From an uncultured Lacibacter sp. (lineage in GTDB: Bacteria > Bacteroidota > Bacteroidia > Chitinophagales > Chitinophagaceae): a stretch of 13,670 nt of DNA. Location of the stretch: NCBI RefSeq assembly GCF_946479605.1, contig NZ_CAMLGT010000082.1, forward strand, positions 1 to 13,670, written 5' to 3'. The notes under the pieces were generated by a model, which saw nothing but the letters and a program-made list of their open reading frames with translations, was not told the DNA's origin and ran no database searches. Numbering within the stretch: position 1 is the stretch's first letter; each line of letters starts with the position of its first letter. Positions 8,107 to 13,670 of the stretch are shown piece by piece. The position numbers were made by a program, and so were the translations under genes.

Positions 8107-9564
8107 CTATGCAACTGTATTGAGGATAAATTGTTTAACGGCCGATAAAGGAATACGTTCCTGCACCAGGGTATCCCTGTGGCGGATGGTCACCGTCTGA
8201 TCATCTTTGGTCTGATGGTCAATGGTTACGCAAAACGGCGTACCAATAGCATCCTGCCGGCGGTAACGCTTACCAATAGTATCCTTTTCCTCATAAAAAC
8301 AGTGGAAATAAGGACGACAGTTTTTCACCAATTCCTCTGCAATCTCAGGTAGTCCGTCTTTTTTGGTGAGCGGAAATACAGCCAGTTTGATGGGGGCAAT
8401 TTTAGCCGGCAGGCGTAAAACAGTCCGGGTTTCTGTTTTCCCTTCCTCCGATGTGGGCACTTCTTCCTCGTGGTAAGAATTGCTTAAAACGGTGAGGAAT
8501 AAACGATCCAGCCCAACCGAAGTTTCCACCACATAAGGAATATAGTTGCCGTATGGTTTGCCTTCAGCATTCAGATCATTATCGAAATACTGCATTTTCT
8601 TTTTGCTGAATTCCTGGTGGCGACGGAGGTCATAATCGGTTCTTGAGTGAATACCTTCCAGTTCCTTCCAGCCAAACGGAAATTCAAATTCAATATCCAC
8701 AGCAGCATTGGCGTAGTGTGCCAGCTTTACGTGATCATGGAAACGAAGTTTTTCTGCTGGCAGACCAAGATCTTTATGCCATTGCAAACGCACTTCTTTC
8801 CATTTGGCATACCAATCGAGTTCTGTGCCGGGGCGAACGAAGAACTGCATTTCCATTTGTTCAAACTCCCGCATACGGAAAATGAATTGGCGGGCCACAA
8901 TTTCGTTACGGAACGCCTTACCGGTTTGTGCAATACCAAACGGTATTTTCATACGGCCGGTCTTTTGCACATTGAGGAAGTTGACGAAAATACCTTGTGC
9001 CGTTTCGGGGCGCAGGTACACAATATTATCTTCCGGATTATCGCTGCTCACTGCTCCAAATTCGGTAGAGAACATGAGGTTGAACTGGCGTACATCCGTC
9101 CAGTTGGCAGTGCCACTTACCGAACATTTGATCTTATTGTCTTCAATGAGTTGTTTAATACCTGCAAAGTCATCGGCTGCTAACAACTGTTCCATTTTAC
9201 TGATCAGGACTGCAGCATCGGCTTCCGCCAGGGTTTCGGCGTGTGCTTCAATAAGGTGATCCACACGGTAGCGTTTTTTGCTGTCCTTGTTATCAATCAT
9301 GGGATCACTGAAATTATCTACGTGACCGCTTGCCTTCCAGGTAGTAGGATGCATAAAGATAGCTGCATCAATACCAACGATATTTTCGTGCAGCTGGGTC
9401 ATGCTTTTCCACCAGAAATCCCGGATATTTTTTTTCAGCTGAGCACCGAGCTGGCCATAATCGTACACCGCACTTAATCCATCATAAATTTCAGATGACT
9501 GGAAAATATAACCATACTCTTTTGAGTGAGAGATAATATTTGCAAAAAGCTTCTCGTTCGCCAT
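8107..9564 (-). CDS. glyS: Glycyl-tRNA synthetase, single-chain (alpha2) type
   Basis: A class II aminoacyl-tRNA synthetase that charges tRNA-Gly with glycine using ATP, in the cytoplasm. At 485 residues it has the usual size of the eukaryote/archaea-like alpha2 GlyRS and is unlike the alpha2beta2 enzyme of E. coli. The N-terminal YDYGQLGAQLKKNI (34-47) belongs to the motif 1 region. Motif 2 is the FRNEI...FRMREFEQME block at 218-239, motif 3 is ETSVGLDRLF at 347-356, and the anticodon-binding domain covers about 388-485 (KIAPIKLAVFPLT onward). LRPETAQG at 184-191 is the typical glycine-site signature. The start ATG lies 22 bases downstream of an exact -7 promoter box, and no better upstream start is seen. 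It appears to be transcribed from its own promoter, separate from mazG 96 bases upstream. The alpha2 beta-subunit partner gene is not expected. Confidence 0.97.
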   Translation of the reverse strand: MANEKLFANIISHSKEYGYIFQSSEIYDGLSAVYDYGQLGAQLKKNIRDFWWKSMTQLHENIVGIDAAIFMHPTTWKASGHVDNFSDPMIDNKDSKKRYRVDHLIEAHAETLAEADAAVLISKMEQLLAADDFAGIKQLIEDNKIKCSVSGTANWTDVRQFNLMFSTEFGAVSSDNPEDNIVYLRPETAQGIFVNFLNVQKTGRMKIPFGIAQTGKAFRNEIVARQFIFRMREFEQMEMQFFVRPGTELDWYAKWKEVRLQWHKDLGLPAEKLRFHDHVKLAHYANAAVDIEFEFPFGWKELEGIHSRTDYDLRRHQEFSKKKMQYFDNDLNAEGKPYGNYIPYVVETSVGLDRLFLTVLSNSYHEEEVPTSEEGKTETRTVLRLPAKIAPIKLAVFPLTKKDGLPEIAEELVKNCRPYFHCFYEEKDTIGKRYRRQDAIGTPFCVTIDHQTKDDQTVTIRHRDTLVQERIPLSAVKQFILNTVA

Positions 9565-9586
9565 GTTCGCTGTTTTTGAAGGTGGG

Positions 9587-9617
9587 CAAAGATAAGCGTT
9601 TGCAGTTGCAAGACGAA
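9587..9617 (-). promoter_or_regulatory. glyS: Promoter of glyS
   Basis: On the minus strand TTCG (9614-9617) is followed by 19 bases and then TATCTTTG (9587-9594), matching the Bacteroidota -33/-7 layout with one mismatch in the -33 element. The implied leader before the ATG at 9564 is about 15 bases. A short inverted repeat, TTGCA-GT-TGCAA at 9600-9611, lies in the spacer. Confidence 0.6.
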
Positions 9618-9660
9618 GGAACAGCGGGAAGAAACAAAAGCCAATTTTGAAACCTACGTG

Positions 9661-9999
9661 TTATTTCAACTTCTCATTTTCCTGATGCCGGTTGGCGTCC
9701 CTTATATTTTTCTTTTCAAAATTCTTCTGCAGGGCTTCCGTTAAATCAACACCGGTTTGGTTAGCCAGACAGATCAATACCCACAGTACATCAGCCATTT
9801 CATCACTCAGCTCTTTGCCTTTATCGCTTTCTTTAAACGATTGTTCGCCGTATTTGCGTACCATCAACCTCGACAACTCACCTACTTCTTCCATCAAAAT
9901 GCCAAGGTTAGTGAGTTCGTTAAAATAACGAACACCAACAGTTTTGATCCATTGATCCACATCAGTCTGTGCCTGCTTTATCGTTATGTCTGTACTCAT
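9661..9999 (-). CDS. MazG-like nucleotide pyrophosphohydrolase
   Basis: A small single-domain MazG-type enzyme of 112 residues, predicted to hydrolyse (d)NTPs, possibly modified ones, to the monophosphate and pyrophosphate in the cytoplasm. The family's metal-binding pattern is visible: EEVGE at 37-41 and DEMAD at 66-70, which puts Glu38, Glu41, Glu67 and Asp70 in the magnesium-binding positions. The closing KNFEKKNIRDANRH (92-105) resembles the Lys/Asn/Arg-rich helix that ends this fold. It is one domain only, unlike the tandem-domain E. coli MazG of over 250 residues, so it should not be called mazG without comparison. It starts 25 bases after the dtd stop on the same strand, so the two are probably co-transcribed. 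I see no toxin partner or RelA-type gene here. The exact substrate cannot be told from sequence. Confidence 0.88.
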   Translation of the reverse strand: MSTDITIKQAQTDVDQWIKTVGVRYFNELTNLGILMEEVGELSRLMVRKYGEQSFKESDKGKELSDEMADVLWVLICLANQTGVDLTEALQKNFEKKNIRDANRHQENEKLK

Positions 10000-10024
10000 T
10001 GTATTATTATTTATCCATTATAAA

Positions 10025-10477
10025 TTACTCTTTATTCTTCGTATCAATCACGATCGTCACCGGACCATCGTTCAGCAACTCCACTTTCATATCAGCACCA
10101 AAAACACCTGTTTGAATTTTCTTGTCCATTTCCTTTTCCAATTGTGCGATCATTTTTTCATACATCGGCACAGCAAAATCGGGTTTGCTTGCTTTAATGT
10201 ACGATGGACGGTTTCCTTTTTTTGTTGAGGCATGCAATGTAAACTGGCTCACCAGTAAAATATCACCAGCCACATCTTTTACACTAAGGTTCATGACGCC
10301 ATTTTCGTCATCAAAAATGCGCAGGTTCACAATTTTTGCCGATAGCCATTCCATATCTTCTGTTGCATCTGAATCTTCAATGCCAACTAAAACAAGCAAC
10401 CCTTTTTTTATAGCACCGGTTATTTCTCCATCAACTTTAACAGACGCATGTGCTGTTCGCTGCAGTACCGCTCTCAT
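10025..10477 (-). CDS. dtd: D-aminoacyl-tRNA deacylase (DTD)
   Basis: DTD removes D-amino acids wrongly attached to tRNA and also clears glycine misattached to tRNA-Ala, acting in the cytoplasm as a dimer. The protein is 150 residues, the usual family length, starting MRAVLQRT. Both signature motifs are intact: SQFTL at 77-81 and the Gly-cisPro motif in NDGPVT at 136-141 (Gly138, Pro139). GNRPSY at 88-93 is also typical. The frame stays open upstream to 10660, but the family start is clearly ATG 10477 and the extra 61 codons overlap the divergent arfB gene. It is the first gene of a likely dtd-mazG pair. Confidence 0.96.
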   Translation of the reverse strand: MRAVLQRTAHASVKVDGEITGAIKKGLLVLVGIEDSDATEDMEWLSAKIVNLRIFDDENGVMNLSVKDVAGDILLVSQFTLHASTKKGNRPSYIKASKPDFAVPMYEKMIAQLEKEMDKKIQTGVFGADMKVELLNDGPVTIVIDTKNKE

Positions 10478-10536
10478 AAATTCTTTATTTGGTTGTACAT
10501 TCGAAAACCGAAAATACAACGCTTCGGGTTTGGTAT
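10478..10536. promoter_or_regulatory. Divergent promoter region between dtd and arfB
   Basis: Only 59 bases separate the two divergent starts. Each strand carries a near match to the -7 element: TACATTCG at 10496-10503 on the plus strand, 33 bases before arfB, and TATTTTCG at 10509-10516 on the minus strand, 31 bases before dtd. Both have C in place of one T of TAnnTTTG, and neither has a convincing -33 element. The position makes a promoter region certain in principle; the exact boxes are tentative. Confidence 0.35.
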
Positions 10537-10947
10537 ATGATAAAAGATGTGAGCAGCGAAGTTCAGTTTCAGACTGCACGTAGTGGTGGCGCCGGCGGAC
10601 AAAATGTAAACAAGGTGGAAACAATGGTGATGGGCTACTGGCCTGTTGCAGCATCTGCATTTTTCAGCGATGTGCAAAAACAATTACTGCTGGAAAAACT
10701 CAGCAACCGCATTAACAAAGAAGGTATGCTGCTGGTAAAAAGCCAGGTACACCGAACACAGCAAAGCAATAAAGAAGAAGTAATACGAAAGATAAATGAA
10801 CTGATTGCTGCAGCACTTACGCCCAAGAAAGCACGCATTGCCAGCAAACCTTCCAAAGCAGCAAAAGAAAAACGCATTGAGAGAAAGAAAAAGCAGGGCG
10901 AACAAAAACAAAACCGTCAAAAGGTTCGTTTATCGGACTACAGATAA
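10537..10947 (+). CDS. arfB: ArfB-type alternative ribosome-rescue peptidyl-tRNA hydrolase
   Basis: ArfB (YaeJ) enters ribosomes stalled at the end of a broken mRNA and releases the peptide without a stop codon. The protein is 136 residues from ATG 10537 (MIKDVSSEV). It has the catalytic GGQ at residues 20-22 within ARSGGAGGQNVNKVET, as in class I release-factor domain 3. It ends in a long basic tail (KEKRIERKKKQGEQKQNRQK), the part that in E. coli ArfB threads into the empty mRNA channel. It lacks the codon-recognition domains of RF1 and RF2, so it is not a truncated release factor. An in-frame TTG at 10489 would add 16 residues, but these do not resemble the family N-terminus and would overlap the promoter region. 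The stop codon is immediately followed by the start of the peroxidase gene. Confidence 0.92.
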   Translation: MIKDVSSEVQFQTARSGGAGGQNVNKVETMVMGYWPVAASAFFSDVQKQLLLEKLSNRINKEGMLLVKSQVHRTQQSNKEEVIRKINELIAAALTPKKARIASKPSKAAKEKRIERKKKQGEQKQNRQKVRLSDYR

Positions 10948-11979
10948 ATGCAGAAACGGAATACCATATTTTTCTTACTTGTTTTTTTTCTGTCGGGCAG
11001 TTGGTTTATGGAAAGCTGCCGAAAGAATAAAGTGGAATTAACGCCCTACCCTATACAGATTCCATCACATTTCCCTTCTACTTCCTATTATCAAGCAAAC
11101 CCGGTTACCAACGAAGGATTTGAATTGGGCAGGCGTCTTTTTTATGATCGCCGGTTTTCGGTTGATGGTAGTATTTCCTGTGGCTCCTGTCATGAACAGC
11201 GTGCTGCATTTGGTATGTATGACCATGATCTCAGTCATGGTGTAAACGGGGCACACGGAATAAGAAATGCCATGACCATTTTTAATATTGCCTGGCAAAC
11301 GTCTTATGGTTGGGATGGAAAATATTCTTCGCTCAACGATGTGTACACAGCACATATCAACAGCCCGATAGAATTTGGAGAGAACATCAATAATATCATC
11401 AGCAAACTAAAAACCGACAGCCGCTATACACAACAGTTCAAACAGGTGTATGGCAGTAACGATATAAATCAGCAACGCATTTTTCATGCATTGACACAGT
11501 TTGTAAGTGCTTTCATCAGCAGCACTACCAAATATGATTCGGTTAAACAAAACCTGAAAACATTTACTGCAAGTGAGCAAGCCGGTTACAATGTGTTCTT
11601 AAGCAAATGTAACAGTTGCCATGCAGAACCATTCTTTACTGATTTTAGTTACCGCAACATCGGGTTACCATTAACCCTATTAAATGACAAAGGACGGATG
11701 AGTATTACAGGCAACCGTGCTGATTCACTGAAGTTCCGGGTACCATCGCTTAGAAATTTGTATAAAAGTTATCCTTTCCTGCACGATGGACGATTTATTG
11801 GCTTTGAGCAGATCTTTGATCATTATCAATCGGGTGTGCAGCAAAGCCTTAGTCTTGATCCTTTGCTGAACAACGGTATTCAGCTTTCAACTGCTGAGCG
11901 TACTGCGTTGGTTGATTTCTTCCGCACATTAACGGATCATTCGCTTACAGGCAGTAACAGTTTTTCTGCTCCACAATAA
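10948..11979 (+). CDS. Di-heme cytochrome c peroxidase (CCP/MauG family), exported
   Basis: A predicted periplasmic or membrane-attached di-heme enzyme of 343 residues, of the family that reduces hydrogen peroxide with electrons from small cytochromes or carries out MauG-like oxidations. Two c-type heme sites are visible, CGSCH at 78-82 and CNSCH at 221-225. The family blocks ELGRRLFYDRRFSVDGSISC, GIRNAMTIFN and FRVPSLRNLYKSYPFLHDGRF are all present. The N-terminus is a signal sequence ending at Cys24 (GSWFMESC-RKN). This could be a loose Bacteroidota lipobox, which would make it a lipoprotein; the basic residues after Cys do not look like a surface-export signal. ATG 10948 abuts the arfB TAA, giving TAAATG, so translational coupling is likely. 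Whether it is a true peroxidase or a specialised MauG-like oxidase cannot be settled here, and no obvious partner gene (MbnP or a cytochrome) is adjacent. Confidence 0.93.
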   Translation: MQKRNTIFFLLVFFLSGSWFMESCRKNKVELTPYPIQIPSHFPSTSYYQANPVTNEGFELGRRLFYDRRFSVDGSISCGSCHEQRAAFGMYDHDLSHGVNGAHGIRNAMTIFNIAWQTSYGWDGKYSSLNDVYTAHINSPIEFGENINNIISKLKTDSRYTQQFKQVYGSNDINQQRIFHALTQFVSAFISSTTKYDSVKQNLKTFTASEQAGYNVFLSKCNSCHAEPFFTDFSYRNIGLPLTLLNDKGRMSITGNRADSLKFRVPSLRNLYKSYPFLHDGRFIGFEQIFDHYQSGVQQSLSLDPLLNNGIQLSTAERTALVDFFRTLTDHSLTGSNSFSAPQ

Positions 11980-11982
11980 AAA

Positions 11983-12004
11983 AGTCCCGCTCTTTGGCGG
12001 GACT
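11983..12004 (-). terminator. Intrinsic terminator of the coiled-coil protein gene
   Basis: AGTCCCGC (11983-11990) pairs with GCGGGACT (11997-12004) around a six-base loop. On the minus strand the stem is followed by a run of six T, the classical form, so it mainly ends the minus-strand gene whose stop is at 12017. On the plus strand no T run follows, so termination of the peroxidase transcript here would rest on the hairpin alone. Confidence 0.8.
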
Positions 12005-12016
12005 ATCTGCTCAAGT

Positions 12017-12655
12017 TTAATTTCTTCGCTTTGCCCTCAGCACATCCAATGCTTTTTTCTGGTTCTCTACTTCCACCTTCTGTTTTTCAATGTTCTTTTT
12101 ATTTTCTTCAATATCATCTTCCAGTTTCTTTTTCCGTTTTTCCAGGCTGCTGCTTTCATCTTCATAGTCCTTCAGCTTTTTCTCTGTCGCTTTCACTTTA
12201 TCTTCCTGGCCTTTTATTTCCACTTCAAGTGATTGTGCTTCTGCTAACGGTATAAACCCAAGACAATACTGTTTGATCTTAGAGATCAGCACCGCATCAT
12301 CCGTAGCCTTTACATAATTCTCACCACCACGGGCCACCACAAAGTATACAATGCTTTCATCTTTTTCCTTGCGGCTCTTGCGTTCTACTTTCAATAACAC
12401 ATCAAAGGTTTCCTCCATTATTTCAGGAATCCGCACAGCTTTGTATGTGTAAACGCCTTTACTTTCTTTGGCACTGTACCCCATTTGGCTGAATTTTTGC
12501 CGTATGGCATCTTCTGTTACCGAAGCGGTGTAAGGAACCTCAAGAACCGTTGCCGGAATTTTTTTCTTTTGCCACTCCAGTTCACCAGAAGACTGTGCGT
12601 TAGCAAAATATGTAATCAGTAAACATGCAAGTAAAGTGTAGATTTGTTTTTTCAT
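12017..12655 (-). CDS. Secreted coiled-coil protein, function unknown
   Basis: This 212-residue protein is not one I recognise. It opens with a clear signal peptide (MKKQIYTLLACLLITYFANA, cleavage likely before QSSGELEW), so it is exported, probably to the periplasm. The first half of the mature protein (about 21-141) looks like a compact mixed fold with ordinary hydrophobic spacing. The last 70 residues (about 143-210) are almost entirely Lys, Glu, Asp and Gln with heptad-spaced Leu, Val and Ile, a strong coiled-coil pattern. There are no heme, metal or catalytic signatures. Start ATG 12655 is fixed by the signal peptide. It is a single-gene unit with its own terminator, diverging from the flippase gene across 103 bases that hold no clear minus-strand promoter. 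A structural or chaperone-like envelope role is conceivable but unproven. Confidence 0.85.
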   Translation of the reverse strand: MKKQIYTLLACLLITYFANAQSSGELEWQKKKIPATVLEVPYTASVTEDAIRQKFSQMGYSAKESKGVYTYKAVRIPEIMEETFDVLLKVERKSRKEKDESIVYFVVARGGENYVKATDDAVLISKIKQYCLGFIPLAEAQSLEVEIKGQEDKVKATEKKLKDYEDESSSLEKRKKKLEDDIEENKKNIEKQKVEVENQKKALDVLRAKRRN

Positions 12656-12729
12656 ATTGTTTCATTTTATCATTACTATGACGAAAAATTAAGTAAAATG
12701 TGTTGCATTAACATCGGGCAATCTTTAAT

Positions 12730-12737
12730 TATTTTTG
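12730..12737 (+). promoter_or_regulatory. -7 box in front of the flippase gene
   Basis: TATTTTTG matches the TAnnTTTG element exactly and lies 21 bases before the TTG start at 12759, implying a short leader of roughly 15 bases. A TTG at 12703-12705 could be the -33 element but the 24-base spacing is long. The box supports the TTG start, since upstream in-frame codons would not be transcribed. Confidence 0.5.
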
Positions 12738-12758
12738 AAGAATCGTAATACAGTTTCA

Positions 12759-13670
12759 TTGAGCAGTGTAAAAAAATTAGCCGGACAAACTTTATGGTAT
12801 GGATTACCCACAATTGCCAGCCGGTTTTTGGGTTATTTAATGAACATGGCGTTGCCGTTCATTTTCAAAGAACCCGGCAATACTGCCGATCTTACGCAGG
12901 TTTATGCCATCATTCCTTTTTTAAGTGTGCTGTTTACTTACGGTGTTGAAACAGCTTACTTCCGTTATTCAAATGAAAAAGACCGGGCCACACTATACAA
13001 CACTTTAAGCCTTTCCATTTTTGGCACCACCATTTTATTTACTGTTGTACTGTATTTTTTTCATAGCAGCATTACCGAAGCAGCAGGTTTAAACAAACAC
13101 CCTGAATACATAACCTGGATGCTGGCCATTTTATTTTTCGACACATTGGCTACACTACCCTTTGCCCGTTTACGGCAGGAGAACCGACCAAAGAAATATG
13201 CCTTTGTACGCATTGCCGGTATAGTGGTGAATATCCTCATCGTTTTTTTATTTCTCGGCTTTCTTCCTTCGTATGCCGAAAAAAATCCCGACAGCTTTAT
13301 TGGCACATTCTATAATAAAGACATTGGCATTGGTTATTACCTGATCGGTAATCTTTGCGGCAGTATGTTTACTTTTCTTTTATTATGGAAGGAATGGAAA
13401 CAGGTTCGTTTCAACTTCGACAGTTCATTATGGAAAGAAGTGATGAACTACAGTTACCCGTTGATCATTGTTGGTCTGGGTGGAATGATCAATGATATGC
13501 TGAGCAGATTGGTGTACCAGCATGTGGTGGAGCTGCCGGAAAAGCAAGCCAAACATGAGTTGGGTGTATTTGCCAATATCTATCGTATTGCCGTGCTCAT
13601 CACCATCATGATCCAGGCTTTCCGTATGGCTGCCGAACCTTTTTTCTTTAACCGTGCAAAAGATGAAGAT
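12759..13670 (+). CDS. Polysaccharide/lipid flippase-like membrane protein, N-terminal 304 codons (cut by right edge)
   Basis: A multi-pass inner-membrane transporter of the MOP (Wzx/MurJ-like) superfamily, predicted to move a lipid-linked sugar or related precursor across the membrane. Translation from TTG 12759 gives (M)SSVKKLAGQTLWYGLPTIASRFLG, whose xxKKLAGxTxxYGxxxxxxRxLG pattern is typical of Bacteroidota oligosaccharide flippases. About eight hydrophobic segments are visible, near residues 8-34, 44-66, 80-103, 118-138, 147-170, 193-215, 235-255 and 277-298. NYSYPLIIVGLGGMINDMLSR and FANIYRIAVLITIMIQAFRMAAEPFFF are further family-like blocks. The first in-frame ATG would remove most of the first helix, so TTG is preferred and is supported by the promoter box just upstream. 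The C-terminal part is outside the window. Its substrate is unknown; no glycosyltransferase or capsule gene is visible next to it. Confidence 0.88.
   Translation, partial: MSSVKKLAGQTLWYGLPTIASRFLGYLMNMALPFIFKEPGNTADLTQVYAIIPFLSVLFTYGVETAYFRYSNEKDRATLYNTLSLSIFGTTILFTVVLYFFHSSITEAAGLNKHPEYITWMLAILFFDTLATLPFARLRQENRPKKYAFVRIAGIVVNILIVFLFLGFLPSYAEKNPDSFIGTFYNKDIGIGYYLIGNLCGSMFTFLLLWKEWKQVRFNFDSSLWKEVMNYSYPLIIVGLGGMINDMLSRLVYQHVVELPEKQAKHELGVFANIYRIAVLITIMIQAFRMAAEPFFFNRAKDED

Noticed and set aside
8647..9183. A 178-residue open frame on the plus strand
   Set aside because: It lies entirely antisense to the conserved glyS catalytic domain and its protein has no recognisable pattern; it is a reading-frame shadow.
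9661..9999. A MazEF-type toxin-antitoxin locus suggested by the MazG-like gene
   Set aside because: MazG-like enzymes are independent of MazEF, and no MazE or MazF sequence is present on either side.
10478..10660. Extension of dtd to an upstream start at 10660
   Set aside because: The DTD family begins MRAVxQR at 10477; the extension is antisense to arfB and has no similarity to the family.
10537..10947. arfB as a broken remnant of a class I release factor
   Set aside because: Length, N-terminal start and the long basic tail match ArfB itself; no codon-recognition domain remnants lie nearby.

Overview
The window looks like ordinary chromosomal DNA from a member of the Bacteroidota, most likely a Chitinophagaceae-type organism; the family-level guess is inference. 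The evidence is a very large secreted protease ending in a type IX secretion (T9SS) sorting domain, TAnnTTTG-type -7 promoter boxes in front of several genes, weak or absent Shine-Dalgarno sequences, a single-chain (alpha2) glycyl-tRNA synthetase, and moderately AT-rich sequence. I see no tRNA, rRNA, CRISPR array, insertion sequence, integrase, phage gene or toxin-antitoxin pair.

Layout from left to right. (1) Bases 1-2361, minus strand: the N-terminal 787 codons of the transcription-repair coupling factor Mfd, cut by the left edge. (2) Bases 2362-2562: a divergent promoter region. (3) Bases 2563-7593, plus strand: a 1676-residue secreted subtilisin-like protease with a long chain of beta domains and a T9SS C-terminal signal, closed by a strong 19-bp hairpin between converging genes. 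(4) Bases 7682-10477, minus strand: a small membrane protein, glycyl-tRNA synthetase with its own promoter, a MazG-like nucleotide pyrophosphohydrolase and D-aminoacyl-tRNA deacylase. The last two probably form a dtd-mazG operon. (5) Bases 10537-11979, plus strand, divergent from dtd: an ArfB-type ribosome-rescue hydrolase, followed with no gap by a di-heme cytochrome c peroxidase. (6) A terminator hairpin, then a minus-strand gene (12017-12655) for a secreted coiled-coil protein of unknown function. (7) From 12759 to the right edge, plus strand: the start of a polysaccharide/lipid flippase-like membrane protein that uses a TTG start.

Functionally, the middle block groups translation fidelity and housekeeping: GlyRS, DTD, MazG-type pool cleaning and ArfB. 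The protease, the peroxidase and the coiled-coil protein act in the envelope or outside the cell. Nothing here is convincingly a new system. The items most worth a second look are the protease architecture, including an unnamed module near its C-terminus, the secreted coiled-coil orphan, the zero-gap arfB-peroxidase pair, and the very short or absent leader implied for mfd.
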